Positions 1-9,059 of a DNA stretch of 64,000 bases are shown here, piece by piece. Positions within the stretch are counted from its first letter, which is position 1; each line of letters starts with the position of its first letter. The stretch covers positions 1,039,501 through 1,103,500 of the forward strand of contig JACEVL010000154.1 in NCBI GenBank assembly GCA_020284085.1, written 5' to 3'. Source of the stretch: Aporrectodea caliginosa (Eukaryota; Annelida; Clitellata; Crassiclitellata; Lumbricidae). The translations under genes and the position numbers were made by a program. Below the pieces are notes generated by a model. That model saw only the letters and a program-made list of their open reading frames with translations. It was not told the DNA's origin and did not search any database.

Positions 1-329
1 ACACTGGATAACTTTTTTAATTATTCAAAACTATATTACATTACAAATTGATTGCATTTAATGCACTCTGACTAAGCAGTAAAATACTGCAGTATATATT
101 GTGATTAGGCTGTTCACTGTTCAAAATTATAACTGACTTGAAATTCAAAGTGATACATGTTTTTTGACAAGTTAGTAACTATAGCGTAAAAGTATGCAAA
201 AGGAAATTTAGTCCAATCTGTCCAAAATTTAGCATACAGGCTCATGAATGTTTTCATGTGTAACAAGGGCAGCCTTGTGGAGCCATGCATTTCCAACATT
301 TTATTTTTGGGCCACCCTAATGTTCATCA
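1..329. other. Unassigned edge sequence
   Basis: AT-rich sequence at the window edge. It lies downstream, in the minus-strand sense, of the polymerase B remnant that starts at about 330. A short open minus-strand frame covers 114-299, but I recognise no family in it. In the second polymerase copy the matching position also quickly loses similarity, so this may be further decayed element sequence or unrelated insertion. I see no TIR, tail or RNA gene here. Confidence 0.3.
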
Positions 330-2015
330 CTTCAAAGTCGGCGTAGATGATGTATGGAACTCACATGTGCTTTTGATGATTCTGGAGCCCCATTATATTC
401 TTGCCATCCTGTGGCAGTATGATCCACTGTGGTCTGTTATCAATGCCCTGGCAATCTTAGATGTGAGCATCTAGTAGAGCCTCTGTGGAGAAGACATAAT
501 TATAGACAGTGGCAATATGGGTACTTCCTATGTTCAGAGTCGCTGTTTTTGCGCAGTATTATCTGGATCCTTGGTCAGACAATACTACCCATTCAAAGCA
601 GTGGTTGACTTTGTTTTGCACATTAACAACCGAGCAAGGAGGTTGTTGCTTTGGCCTGGGGAAGTAGCTCTTCTTGCAGAATGTTTGACATATGCGACAC
701 TTATCGTCGCGATTCGATGAGGTACACGATCAGTGAGGAACTTGAGGCAGTAAATGAATGGGCTACAGCTAACAATCTCCGGCTGAACACGAATAAATCC
801 AAAGAGATGCTGGTTTCTTGAAGATTAGAAACATCAATCTTGCCACCTCTGATCCAGGGCATGGAGCGTGTAACCGAGATGAAGATCCTTGGCGTCATCC
901 TTCAAGGCAATCTCCGGGCCACATCGCATGTTGAACGGGTCTTGGGATCGTGCACTGGATCCTTCAAGCACTTAGGGTACTGAAAGCCCATGGGCTATCT
1001 CCCGAGACGCTGTCCACCATTGCCAGGGCTACGACAGTCTCCCGCCTCCTCTACGCGTCGCCCGCCTGTTGGGGATTAACATCTGCAGAAAATCACTCAA
1101 AACTATAACGCTTCCTGAGGAAAATGCAACGATTTGCAGTTCCTCTCATCCGACTTCGAGCCATTCACGATGATGGCAGAAGCTGCTGACGCACGTCTGT
1201 TAAGGGCGGTATCAGTAAATGACGCGCACGTGTTGCGGAGACTCTTTTCACCCACTGCTCAGCGCCATTACAACTTGCGCCCCAGGTCTCACCCTTCCAA
1301 CTTCCCGCAAAAGACGACAGAAATTTCATACCAAGAATTCTTTATAAAATACGGTAGCATATACATACTCTAATTTAGGCTTTTCAATAAACAGTTAAGT
1401 ACCCTCAGCAACTATACCCCATATATTAGATCTGTCTGCCTTTCCATTATGTAGCTCACTGGTTTGTCAGTCTGTTCTATTAAACGAAGATATATATATA
1501 CCGAGGTCCAGTGCCATAACCCACTTCACTCTCCATCCTGTCCCCTTGTTGGTATGCTGCTCGAGATGCCTTGAAATGCCAGCATTGGCTACCTGCAGAA
1601 CTCCCTAAGTCTCTGCAACACTTAGGATTGGTGCTGAGGGACTCTTGAAGTAAGCTGTTGTGTTGATGGTGTCGGGGCCTTGTTCTCTCACCAGTGCTCG
1701 GTGCCAATCTCTCCAACTCAATTCTCATTACAAAAAGAGGCCTTTAAACCACGCTTCCTATCCAACTCTTCTTTGATCCGTGTCACAGTGCTTGGAGACA
1801 CTGCTTTCAAGAATGCCAGTATATTTCTCTCCAGCCCATGGCCTTGGGGCACCACACTTTGAAAATCTCTCAGGCTGTTATGAAGCACAAACTGGGGCTC
1901 CATCAGCAGCTTGTCAATATACTCAGGCTTTGTTAATATCTGGCTGTTCGTGGTGCATCTTTGTGCTGTGATCAGCCTTTGTAAGTTGTTTGAATGACTC
2001 GTCCATGTAGTTTTT
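330..2015 (-). pseudogene. Polinton/Maverick-type DNA polymerase B remnant, copy 1
   Basis: Minus-strand remnant of the N-terminal/exonuclease region of a family B DNA polymerase of the kind carried by Polinton/Maverick elements and adintovirus-like viruses. Two blocks survive, at about 330-690 and 1500-2015. They match, in the same order, the better preserved copy at 61226-62830. Shared segments include a motif around 'NRCFEWA', here 'NHCFEWV' at about 600, and 'VPYIIYADFE' at about 323-352, the start of the exonuclease motif. The upstream block shares 'GWRVK' followed by 'ALD' (about 1505-1560) and 'VVPQGHGLE' (about 1840-1870). Several frameshifts and stops are present. A plus-strand jockey-like LINE 3' end (690-1480) sits between the two blocks. 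I infer two independent decayed copies of one element family. The family match rests on motif recall and was not searched. Confidence 0.6.
690..1376 (+). pseudogene. Jockey-like LINE reverse transcriptase 3' fragment
   Basis: Degenerate C-terminal half of a non-LTR reverse transcriptase. Visible in order are a damaged 'ADDTYL'-like block near 690, 'EWATANNLRLN' at about 757-790 (the usual stretch after the YADD box), 'MERVTEMKILGV' near 860-895, a block equivalent to 'ARATTVSRLLYASPAWWG' at 1025-1075, and the C-terminal signature 'YNLRPRSH' at 1269-1292. It is 5'-truncated and broken by several frameshifts. The same family recurs at 26116-26573, 39075-39371 and 39372-40235. A 3' UTR-like stretch with 'AATAAA' follows to about 1480. 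The fragment interrupts polymerase B copy 1. Confidence 0.65.
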
Positions 2016-2061
2016 TAAGTATACTCAACTAGGGCAGTTATGTAATTGGTTGTTGGTCCCG

Positions 2062-2281
2062 GCTGAGTAGGGTGTAGACATTATCTACTGGCGCAGCCAC
2101 GCCTCCTATTGTTGTAAGCCACGCCCCTATTGTTCTAAGCCACGCCCCCTATTGTGACTCTTGTTAAGATAAGATGGCGTGGCTTAGAACAATAGGGGCG
2201 TGGCTTAGAACAATAGGGGCGTGGCTTACAACAATAGGAGGCGTGGCTGCGCCAGTAGATAATGTCTACACCCTACTCGGC
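2062..2281. repeat. Foldback palindrome with internal 21-bp tandem units
   Basis: Near-perfect inverted repeat. The left arm (2062 to about 2148) begins GCTGAGTAGGGTGTAGACAT, and its reverse complement closes the right arm (about 2175-2281). Each arm carries head-to-tail 21-bp units containing CACGCCCCTATTGTTCTAAG. The right arm has one unit more than the left. The loop is only about 25 bp. Nothing in it is coding. It could be a foldback MITE or an insertion that doubled back on itself. No target duplication is obvious. Confidence 0.75.
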
Positions 2282-2569
2282 TGCTCAAACAAAATTGACG
2301 ATAACCATTGACAGTGTCTACACTCTTCTCAAAGCTCGTTGGGCCTGCCATGTTGATCTCTTGACTTGGCAGTAAAATAGCCACACTTCATGCTAAGACT
2401 TGTTGGCATCTTTATGCCCTTCCCACATTTGGAACAGGGGCTTGTTCCACCATCCTTGCACAGTCATGCTTGATGAACCATACAGTATTACCAAACACAT
2501 CTTGTAGAACAAAGAGTTTTTCACCAAGCACTTGCATGCATTTTTACACGTCATTATATATTTTGCATA
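2282..2569. other. Unassigned sequence
   Basis: No recognised gene. A minus-strand open stretch (2393-2623) runs into the mariner TIR and has no family resemblance I can name. The sequence resumes beyond the mariner at 3925-4130, again without a recognised feature. Confidence 0.3.
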
Positions 2570-2775
2570 TACAGGGTGGGCCAGCATAAATGAAACAACT
2601 TTGCATGCATATAACTCCGCCAATTTTTGTAAGTTATTTATACTTGATGCGTGAAATTAAAGATATTTCACTCTAGTATTAGCCTTGAAACAGTCGAACT
2701 GGTACTAGTTTAAATTTTAAGGACATGTTTGGAACAGCGCTAGCTACCATATTTTGTTGTCATTAGTGACGAAAT

Positions 2776-3010
2776 ATGGCGCCGTTGATAGTCGGTAATC
2801 AAGTTTTGATCCGAATTTTGCGAACTGATAAGGGATTTGATGCGTTTAAAATGATTAAAGAGTTTCCTAACTGAGGATAAAATAAAAATACGTTGAATCG
2901 TCTGATATGGAAAATTGATGAAACAGGAACTTCACGTCGTCAACCACGGGAATCGGTATGCACAGCACGCACACCCGCTAACAGTGCTCGCGTGTCCCTG
3001 TTGCAGCACG
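2776..3010 (+). pseudogene. Mariner-family transposase N-terminus (helix-turn-helix)
   Basis: Translation from ATG at 2776 gives a start followed by a helix-turn-helix-like region with 'NTLNRLIWKIDETGTSRR' and then an Arg/Pro-rich linker, the layout seen in N-terminal DNA-binding domains of IS630/Tc1/mariner transposases. Two in-frame stops near 2873-2881 break it, and no DDE/D catalytic block follows. It lies between the TIRs of the element at 2572-3922 and would have bound them. Clearly non-functional. Confidence 0.6.
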
Positions 3011-3217
3011 TGGTAGACATATTGAATATTAATTTGATTAGAAAAGACTGCAACAGCCTATCACCTAATTAATGATTAATTTTGCTGTGCAGTACAAATT
3101 TCTGGCTATATTTTTTAATTTTTGTGTGCAGTCACTGTAAAATTGTCATGAATTTTTTATTAGCTAGTTACTACAAAAACGATGACTGTTGTTATGTCAC
3201 GATCTACATCATGTAGG

Positions 3218-3772
3218 CATAGGCGTAGTTACATGAAGGCAGGAGGAGGCAATTGCCTCCTCTTGCTTTTTCCATATAGTGGAGTTTCAATTGATCAACG
3301 ACGCAAATGACCAGGATTTTGGCAAGTTGCCTCCTCTTGAATTGAAGAGTCGTGGCTCGCCTGTGTTTGAGGTCAAGTGGTAAAGTGGAAGAAAAAAGGT
3401 CAAATGACTAAAAAAAAGGGTCATCGGAGTTTTTGAAGAAAAAGGGAAATGAAAGACATGTAATTTTGCAGAGAAAGTGTGAAATTTATTAAATTTCGGG
3501 AGATTTACTCTGGGAATATTGTCTTGGAAAACTGTCGTTACTAACCCCCTCGAAAATCCTTGAAAACTCCGTTACTACCCCTCGAAAATTTTTGAACGTT
3601 TGTTCTTGGAAACACTCGTTACCCCCCCGGTCGTCACTTTTTTTTCCCCCGACAGCAAGGGGACTAGATGAAACACTGTAAAAAAGGCGAGGTCAAAAAA
3701 AAGGTCATCAGAGTTTTTAAAGAAAGTCTGTGAAGTTGCCTCCTCTTGAATTTAAGTCTGGCTACGCCACTG
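3218..3772. mobile_element. hAT-type MITE nested in the mariner
   Basis: An 8-bp duplication CATGTAGG occurs at 3210-3217 and again at 3773-3780. The ends read CATAGGCGTAG on the left and, reverse complemented, CAGTGGCGTAG on the right. An 8-bp target duplication with CAG-type ends fits hAT superfamily non-autonomous elements. The interior (555 bp in total) has a repeated 'GGAGGCAA/TTGCCTCC' motif near both ends and runs of A and C, and no coding sequence. Because it sits inside the mariner it is the younger insertion. Confidence 0.75.
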
Positions 3773-4139
3773 CATGTAGGCTAAAGCTACAATAACAAAT
3801 GTGTTTGAATCTTAATACTAGAATGAAATATCTTTAATTTCACGCTATAAGTATAAATAACGTACAACATTTGGCGGAGTTATATGGATGAAAAGTCGGT
3901 TCATTTATGCTGGCCCACCCTGTACATTACTTCAAATGTATAAAATGCGAATTTCGTAGAGGGCTGGACTAGAGTCATGAGAGGCAGCTTGGCCAAGTCC
4001 CAAACAGAGCCTTGCATTTTTTATATATGGTGACAATTCAGAGTGCAGTTCGAAAGTGAGCCAATAAGCCATATTTTCGCCAAGGCTTTGCTCAAACCAC
4101 TTGCCTCCAGACTGTGCTCAAACTGCTATTCTACATCTA

Positions 4140-4300
4140 TTCGAGGAGTACATGAAGACATCAGAAGATTGGAGGCCTTCGAGATGTGGATATGGCGAAG
4201 AAAATGGAGAGAGTCAGCTGGATGGATCGGAGGACAAATGAAGACATACCGGTACTACAAATGGTGGACGAAAAAAGACGAAAAAAGATCCATGATAGGG
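4140..4300 (+). pseudogene. RTE retrotransposon remnant, left part
   Basis: Plus-strand frames contain 'RRLEAFEMW' and a following block like 'VSWMDRRTNED', which match the C-terminus of the RTE protein at 54639-57386 ('KRLEAFEMW'). The sequence stops at the (TAA)n tract at 4301, which is the tail of an L2 inserted in the opposite orientation. The continuing RTE sequence reappears at 7880. This is one RTE copy split by the L2 insertion. Confidence 0.7.

Positions 4301-4360
<60 letters not shown>
4301..4360. repeat. (TAA)n microsatellite, 3' tail of the L2
   Basis: About 20 tandem TAA units, equivalent to (TTA)n at the 3' end of the minus-strand L2 element. Simple tails of this sort are common on L2-clade LINEs. 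The tract produces long poly-Asn, poly-Leu or poly-Tyr frames that are artefacts. Confidence 0.85.
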
Positions 4361-4416
4361 GTGACAATTTACATGGCGCCGTAACACAGCCATGCCGTTA
4401 CAAGGGCGCCTCACAG

Positions 4417-7400
4417 TCAACTAACAGCAGGGTAGGCCTTACAGAACAAATAAGTCTTGAGTCCAGATTTGAAAGAGTCAACTGTGTTAGCCGCTCGCAG
4501 GGCAGGAGGAAGACCGTTCCAGCATCTGGGGCCGGCCGCCGAGAAAGCGCGATCGCCAAAACGGGTTTTCATACGTTTTACGCGAAGATCGCTTTTCTCG
4601 AGCGATTGGAGTCGCAACCCGGAGGCGGAAGAATGCGTCCCGATGCAGTAATCGCGCAAGTACTCAGGCGCGGCCCCATGAAGTGACTTGTAGACCAACA
4701 AACAGATTTTGAACTCAATACGCAGAGAGACTGGCAGCCAGTGCAGAACATCACGGAGGAGCGGCGTGACATGATCATATTTCCTCCGGTTGCATAGCAG
4801 CTTCACAGCAGCGTTGAGAACGGACTGCAGACAATCCAAGAGGCACTTGGGCGCACCGACCAGTAGGCTGTTGCAGCGGTCAACCTGAGAGGTGACGAAG
4901 GCGGCAACGGCCGCTCTCGCAGCCTCGAAAGGCAATGACCTGATGCAGCCTCTCAGGAGACGGAGCTGACGAAAGCAGCAGCCAACGATTCGCGCCACAT
5001 GACTTCTCATGGACAGGTCTGATTCTAGCGTGACGCCGAGATCGCGGACGACGGTCACAGGTCGGATCGCAGACCCGCAGACACTCAGTTCGCCAGTGTC
5101 AAGATGAGGGCACCGTCTGCTGGTCGCGCACCATAAGAAATCCGTCTTCTCGGGGTTGAGACGGAGTCTGTTAGATCGCATCCACTCCGCGATCCGCTCA
5201 ACGCCCAACTCCATCCTTCGCCGCTGCTGTTCATCAGTTGACGGTCGGCCCCACGTGTAGAGCTGCGAGTCATCGGCGTAGAAATGAGATGACAAGCCGA
5301 GACTGGCGGCAAGCTCACCGACGTCGGCCGTGTAGAGCAGGAACAACAGCGGTCCGAGTACAGAGCCTTGAGGGACACCGCAGACGAGAGAGCGAACAGA
5401 TGACAAGACTCCATCGTAGAGCACTGTCTGTCTACGACCGCTCAGGTAGGAACGGAGCCAGTCTAGTGCCGCCGAACGGATTCCGTAGGTCCTCTCCAAG
5501 CGTTCGAGCAGCACATCATGGTCGACGGTGTCGAACGCCGCCGATAGATTGAGAAGGCCGAGCAGCGCGTGGTTTCCCGCATCAATCGCCTCGATAAGGT
5601 CGGTGACCACCTTGAGAAGCGCGGTCTCGGTTGAATGGAATTTCCGGTAGGCCGACTGATGAACGGGAAGAAGTCCCGCCGACGCCAGATGATCGGTCAG
5701 CTGGAGACTGACGACCCGCTTGAGCAGCTTGGAGAGGAACGACAGGTTCGAAATCGGTCGGTAGCTTGAGAGCTCTTCACGAGGAAGCATAGACTTCTTA
5801 AGGCGAGGTGTAACATAAGCGTCCTTGTAACACGTCGGGACGGTGCCGGAGGACAGCGATAAATTGAACAGTGAGGCGATGTATGGGGCGAGCAGGTCGA
5901 TGATGGTCTTAAGCAGCCACGTAGGCATCGGGTCTTTCATCGAGTACTTGTCGGCAGCGTCCTTAACCAACCGGCAGACAACGTCGGTCGTAACAGGTAC
6001 GAAACCGGAAAACCGATCCGACGTCGAGATGTCACGAATCACCGGTGGAGGCGCGCCATCAGTAGCCGACCTGATGTCGGAGACTCTTTGGTCGAAGTAG
6101 TCGGCGAAAGCCTCAGCAGAAAGTCCCGGTACAGCACTAGGTGCCGCGTCCTCACCCCTGCCCAGTCCGTCATTTATCGCGCGCCATAGCGACGCCGGGT
6201 CACGCCGTGCATCGACTTTTGACTTCCAGAATCGATCCCGCTTTGATCGAACCTGGCGATGCATGGATTTCAGCGATCCCATCCAACTGTCACGATCGGC
6301 ACCCGTGCGCGACCTCTTGAATTGACGCTCAAGCCGCCTGGTGCGACGCTTCGCAGAACGACAATCCGAGTCGTACCACCTGTCGGACGAGCGTCGAACC
6401 CGACAGGTGATTTCAGCCATCGGCGCATGGACGTCGAGCAAGGCCGTAACCACTTCGTCGAAGCGCGTAGCCATCGCATCGACGCCATCGCCCGACGAGG
6501 AGCCAGTGGAGCCGTCACAGAGGCAAGAGGCTTTGAGATCGGCCCTGAACCGATCTACATCGAAGTGCCTCCAGGATCTGCGACGCTGTGTTCTGTAGAC
6601 GGGCGTCTCGGGTGGGGCGGCGTGGAAGGACCAGGCCACCATCCGATGGTCAGACGCACCTCCTGGAACACTGATGACATCAACCGCTGGTGGTCTCTCG
6701 TCCTTTCTGGTGATAACGACATCAAGGGTGCCTCCGCGATCGTGAGTCGCACCAGCCACGCACTGTACCGCACCGAACATGTCAAGCAACTCAGTAGCAC
6801 GCAAAGCTGTCGGGTCATCAAGACGGTCAAAGCGAATGTTGATATCGCCTGTGATGACGTAGGGCATGGCGAACGATGACAAGTATTCGAGCAGTACGCG
6901 AAGCTCGTCGAAGAAGGCTGCAGTCACCGCCGCAGAGCCTGGGCGGTAGACAACCGCGAAGACGAACGAGCTTCCAGCGACCGTTACCCTGGCGATGAGA
7001 TGCTCGAAGGTTGCAGGCTCAAACGGAGCAGTAAGCTTCGTCAGCCTGACAGCAGCAGACGCAACCACGACGACGCCGCCATGATTTTGGTAGTATACGT
7101 CGTCAGTCCTTGCACCCCGTCGGACGGGGCGAGCCCGCTCCAGCATCTGCAGGCCGGAAGATCTCAAGCGCCGAAGCGCGACATCATCAGCATCTTCGTG
7201 CCACGTCTCAGTGAGGCCAAGGACATCCAGTCCCGCGTCGAGCCAACACTGCTTAACAACGTCCACTTTGTTGGTAAGAGAGCGAACGTTGAACGTAGCG
7301 CACCTGAGCTGACGGGTCTGATGGAGGGCATGCCGACGCAGAATCGGCCGTATCAGATGGTCCTTGACACGACGGGCATCGGTCCGAGCGCCGGGGGACA

Positions 7401-7671
7401 AGGCCGACGGAAGCGAAGAACCAGGACCGACGATGGTGGAGGCGACCGGACGCGGCGGTCGATTTCCGGTGATCACAGGAAGAAAGCCTCGTGCAACCGA
7501 AGTCAACACATACGGGCGAGTTGTTCGCTTCGAGTGAAGACCCGCACGACAGCCGCGTACATGACGACGTAGGCCCAGATCATTAACACGGCGACGTACC
7601 TCATAGTCCAGTCCAGAACCAGCGAAGCTTAACGACAATAACAACTCGATCTCGAGGTGAGCGTCACGCAT
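4417..7671 (-). CDS. L2-type endonuclease/reverse transcriptase ORF (motif A Asp replaced by Asn)
   Basis: An unbroken 1084-residue frame. It has an Arg-rich leader (1-120) and an apurinic-type endonuclease at about 122-348, with 'TFNVRSLTNK' (126-135), 'TETW' (154-157), 'GDINI' (275-279) and 'SDH' (340-342). The reverse transcriptase spans about 600-850, with 'GVPQGSVLGPLLF' (765-777) and 'YADD' (798-801). The C-terminal region has 'VLHWLPV' (975-981) and 'GPRCWNGLPPALR' (1047-1059). In the family such a protein nicks DNA and reverse transcribes its own RNA at the nick. Motif A reads 'LNLSAAFDTVDH' (707-718) where L2 relatives have 'LDLSAAFDTVDH', so the metal-binding Asp is Asn (codon AAT), probably a G-to-A change. 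The ORF therefore looks recent but catalytically dead for reverse transcription. The start is the most upstream Met and is not independently supported. Confidence 0.9.
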   Translation of the reverse strand: MRDAHLEIELLLSLSFAGSGLDYEVRRRVNDLGLRRHVRGCRAGLHSKRTTRPYVLTSVARGFLPVITGNRPPRPVASTIVGPGSSLPSALSPGARTDARRVKDHLIRPILRRHALHQTRQLRCATFNVRSLTNKVDVVKQCWLDAGLDVLGLTETWHEDADDVALRRLRSSGLQMLERARPVRRGARTDDVYYQNHGGVVVVASAAVRLTKLTAPFEPATFEHLIARVTVAGSSFVFAVVYRPGSAAVTAAFFDELRVLLEYLSSFAMPYVITGDINIRFDRLDDPTALRATELLDMFGAVQCVAGATHDRGGTLDVVITRKDERPPAVDVISVPGGASDHRMVAWSFHAAPPETPVYRTQRRRSWRHFDVDRFRADLKASCLCDGSTGSSSGDGVDAMATRFDEVVTALLDVHAPMAEITCRVRRSSDRWYDSDCRSAKRRTRRLERQFKRSRTGADRDSWMGSLKSMHRQVRSKRDRFWKSKVDARRDPASLWRAINDGLGRGEDAAPSAVPGLSAEAFADYFDQRVSDIRSATDGAPPPVIRDISTSDRFSGFVPVTTDVVCRLVKDAADKYSMKDPMPTWLLKTIIDLLAPYIASLFNLSLSSGTVPTCYKDAYVTPRLKKSMLPREELSSYRPISNLSFLSKLLKRVVSLQLTDHLASAGLLPVHQSAYRKFHSTETALLKVVTDLIEAIDAGNHALLGLLNLSAAFDTVDHDVLLERLERTYGIRSAALDWLRSYLSGRRQTVLYDGVLSSVRSLVCGVPQGSVLGPLLFLLYTADVGELAASLGLSSHFYADDSQLYTWGRPSTDEQQRRRMELGVERIAEWMRSNRLRLNPEKTDFLWCATSRRCPHLDTGELSVCGSAIRPVTVVRDLGVTLESDLSMRSHVARIVGCCFRQLRLLRGCIRSLPFEAARAAVAAFVTSQVDRCNSLLVGAPKCLLDCLQSVLNAAVKLLCNRRKYDHVTPLLRDVLHWLPVSLRIEFKICLLVYKSLHGAAPEYLRDYCIGTHSSASGLRLQSLEKSDLRVKRMKTRFGDRAFSAAGPRCWNGLPPALRAANTVDSFKSGLKTYLFCKAYPAVS

Positions 7672-7879
7672 CGTTGAGCATAAGAAGACACATCGAGACG
7701 AAAAACCGACATAAAACCACTCAACTCACGACAAAACAGCTCGAATATCCAGAAAATAACCGTCACGATAGAATCCACGATCGATGTTGGTCCGCCCTAC
7801 GTAAAGCCAACTCAGTAGAAATTATAGAAACCGAGAAAAACAGCGAAAACTAGCAGAGTTCAGCGCTACCCGTCCTAAG

Positions 7880-8125
7880 AAGCCGACAAAGAAAATGGTT
7901 GGGATACATCATGAGGGGAGACTCCCTTCTAAGAATTATAATTGAGGGAAGAATGGAGGGGAAGAAGACAAGAGGAAGACCGAGAATGATGTTGTTGGAC
8001 TGGATGATGGAGGATTACAGCAAACTGAAGGAAAGAGCCAGGAAATGTGATGAATGGCGAAATTGGATGTACAAACCTGCCTAGCAAGGCAGAGAACCAA
8101 AAGAAGAAGACATGCCTTAGTCAAC
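7880..8125 (+). pseudogene. RTE retrotransposon remnant, right part (3' end)
   Basis: Plus-strand frame with 'GYIMRGDSLLR', 'KKTRGRPR' and 'LLDWMMEDY', ending 'MYKPA' and a stop at about 8082, followed by GGCAGAGAACCAAAAGAAGA. The RTE at 57490-57670 ends the same way ('[15 protein letters not shown]', then GGCAGAGAACCACAAGAAGA). This is the 3' end and tail of the RTE copy split by the L2. Confidence 0.75.
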
Positions 8126-8441
8126 AGCTCCAAGACTACGTGTTAGAATTGATAACAACTCAGACGGTTATGTGAAAAGCAGCTCATCCTTCACTGCTGA
8201 CCATTGTGATTGTGTTCCATTTTGCGTTTCTGCTATGGCTCTATTTTGGTTTCATCAGTGTGATTCGTTTATCAGCTTGTTGCTATCATGACATGCTAAT
8301 TGAGATGCACAGTCAACAAATGACAACTATCAGATGATATTTTCTTCCTGGATACTGTATGAGTTCACTAAGTGGAGACAGCTGGTCAAGGACACAGAGT
8401 AAAATTATATTAGGCCTAACCAGCTTGGTCATTAAATGCGA
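8126..8441. other. Unassigned sequence between RTE tail and MITE
   Basis: No coding frame, TIR, tail or RNA gene is apparent in this moderately AT-rich stretch. Confidence 0.3.
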
Positions 8442-8444
8442 TTA

Positions 8445-8943
8445 GGGGTCATTGCATAATTACGTAACGCCGAAAATGACCGTTTTTGACCCACCCACCC
8501 ACCCTGTAACGCTTTGTAACGTTTCCCTAGACCCACCCACCCACCCCACCCAGCGTTACGTATTTATTGTTAGGTCTCGGTAAAGTTCTGGCATAGGAGT
8601 AACTTTACTTTTCTTGAACATGTCGATTGTTGTCTAAAAATTCAATTATTCTTTAAAATTTTTACAAATAAAAACAGATTAAATTTCGACTTTTAATTTT
8701 AAAATAATGCTCAATAAATGCTTGCTTTAGACTATTGCGTGTTCTAGTTAAGTTTTAAATCAATGGCACGAAGTTTGAACTTCGATCACATCGTGTCATA
8801 AGTGTCATTTGATGTTAATTTAAAATTCATTATAACTAAACTGTTGTTAAAAGCGTTACGTAACGTTCAGCTGCACCCACCCACCTAACGTTTCGTAACG
8901 TTTTCAAGGACAGTAGAGCGTTACGTAATTATGCAATGACCCC
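8445..8943. mobile_element. PIF/Harbinger-type MITE
   Basis: Perfect 26-bp TIRs beginning GGGGTCATTGCATAATTACG are flanked by TTA on both sides (8442-8444 and 8944-8946). TTA/TAA 3-bp duplications with GGG-starting ends are typical of PIF/Harbinger. The interior has further sub-terminal repeats of CCCACCCACC followed by TAACG(T/C)TTTGTAACG, present near both ends in the same orientation. It has no coding capacity (499 bp). The sharp TIRs suggest relatively recent insertion. Confidence 0.8.
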
Positions 8944-9059
8944 TTACAAGGTAATGGACCAAAATGAACTGACAAATTAATGAAAGCTGTAGAGTTATTG
9001 ATTTTCCGTGAAGAGAAGGAATTCAGTTGTAAAACGATTTATAAAAAGTTTATTACTAG

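Larger units (their letters stand above)
2572..3922 (+). mobile_element. Mariner/Tc1-type element, decayed, ~1.35 kb
   Basis: Bounded by imperfect ~110-bp TIRs that start CAGGGTGGGCCAGCATAA on the left and end with the reverse complement on the right. A TA dinucleotide flanks both ends (2570-2571 and 3923-3924), the standard target duplication of this superfamily. The interior has the N-terminal part of a transposase (2776-3010). The catalytic part is not visible, so the copy is internally deleted or rearranged. A separate hAT-type MITE (3218-3772) is nested inside. Confidence 0.8.
4301..7880 (-). mobile_element. L2-clade LINE, near full length
   Basis: Minus-strand element of about 3.6 kb: a GC-rich 5' leader (7672 to about 7880), one long ORF (4417-7671), a short 3' UTR and a (TTA)n tail. 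The 3' UTR contains GTTACGGCGC preceded by an inverted GGCG/CGCC-rich arm. The same 3' UTR is found in the truncated copy at 59570-60330, so both belong to one family. It is inserted in a plus-strand RTE copy whose halves flank it (4140-4300 and 7880-8125). The G+C content is clearly higher than in the surrounding sequence. Confidence 0.85.

Noticed and set aside
2062..2281. Promoter with multiple GC-box (CACGCCCC) sites
   Set aside because: The motif copies are explained by tandem and inverted duplication of one 21-bp unit, and no gene start lies nearby.
4043..4686. Poly-Asn, poly-Ile, poly-Leu and poly-Tyr frames across 4301-4360
   Set aside because: They read through the (TAA)n tail of the L2 and join unrelated RTE and L2 sequence.
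6259..7572. Plus-strand frames of 190-206 codons opposite the L2 ORF
   Set aside because: They are antisense shadows of the GC-rich L2 ORF, which has clear domain motifs on the minus strand.
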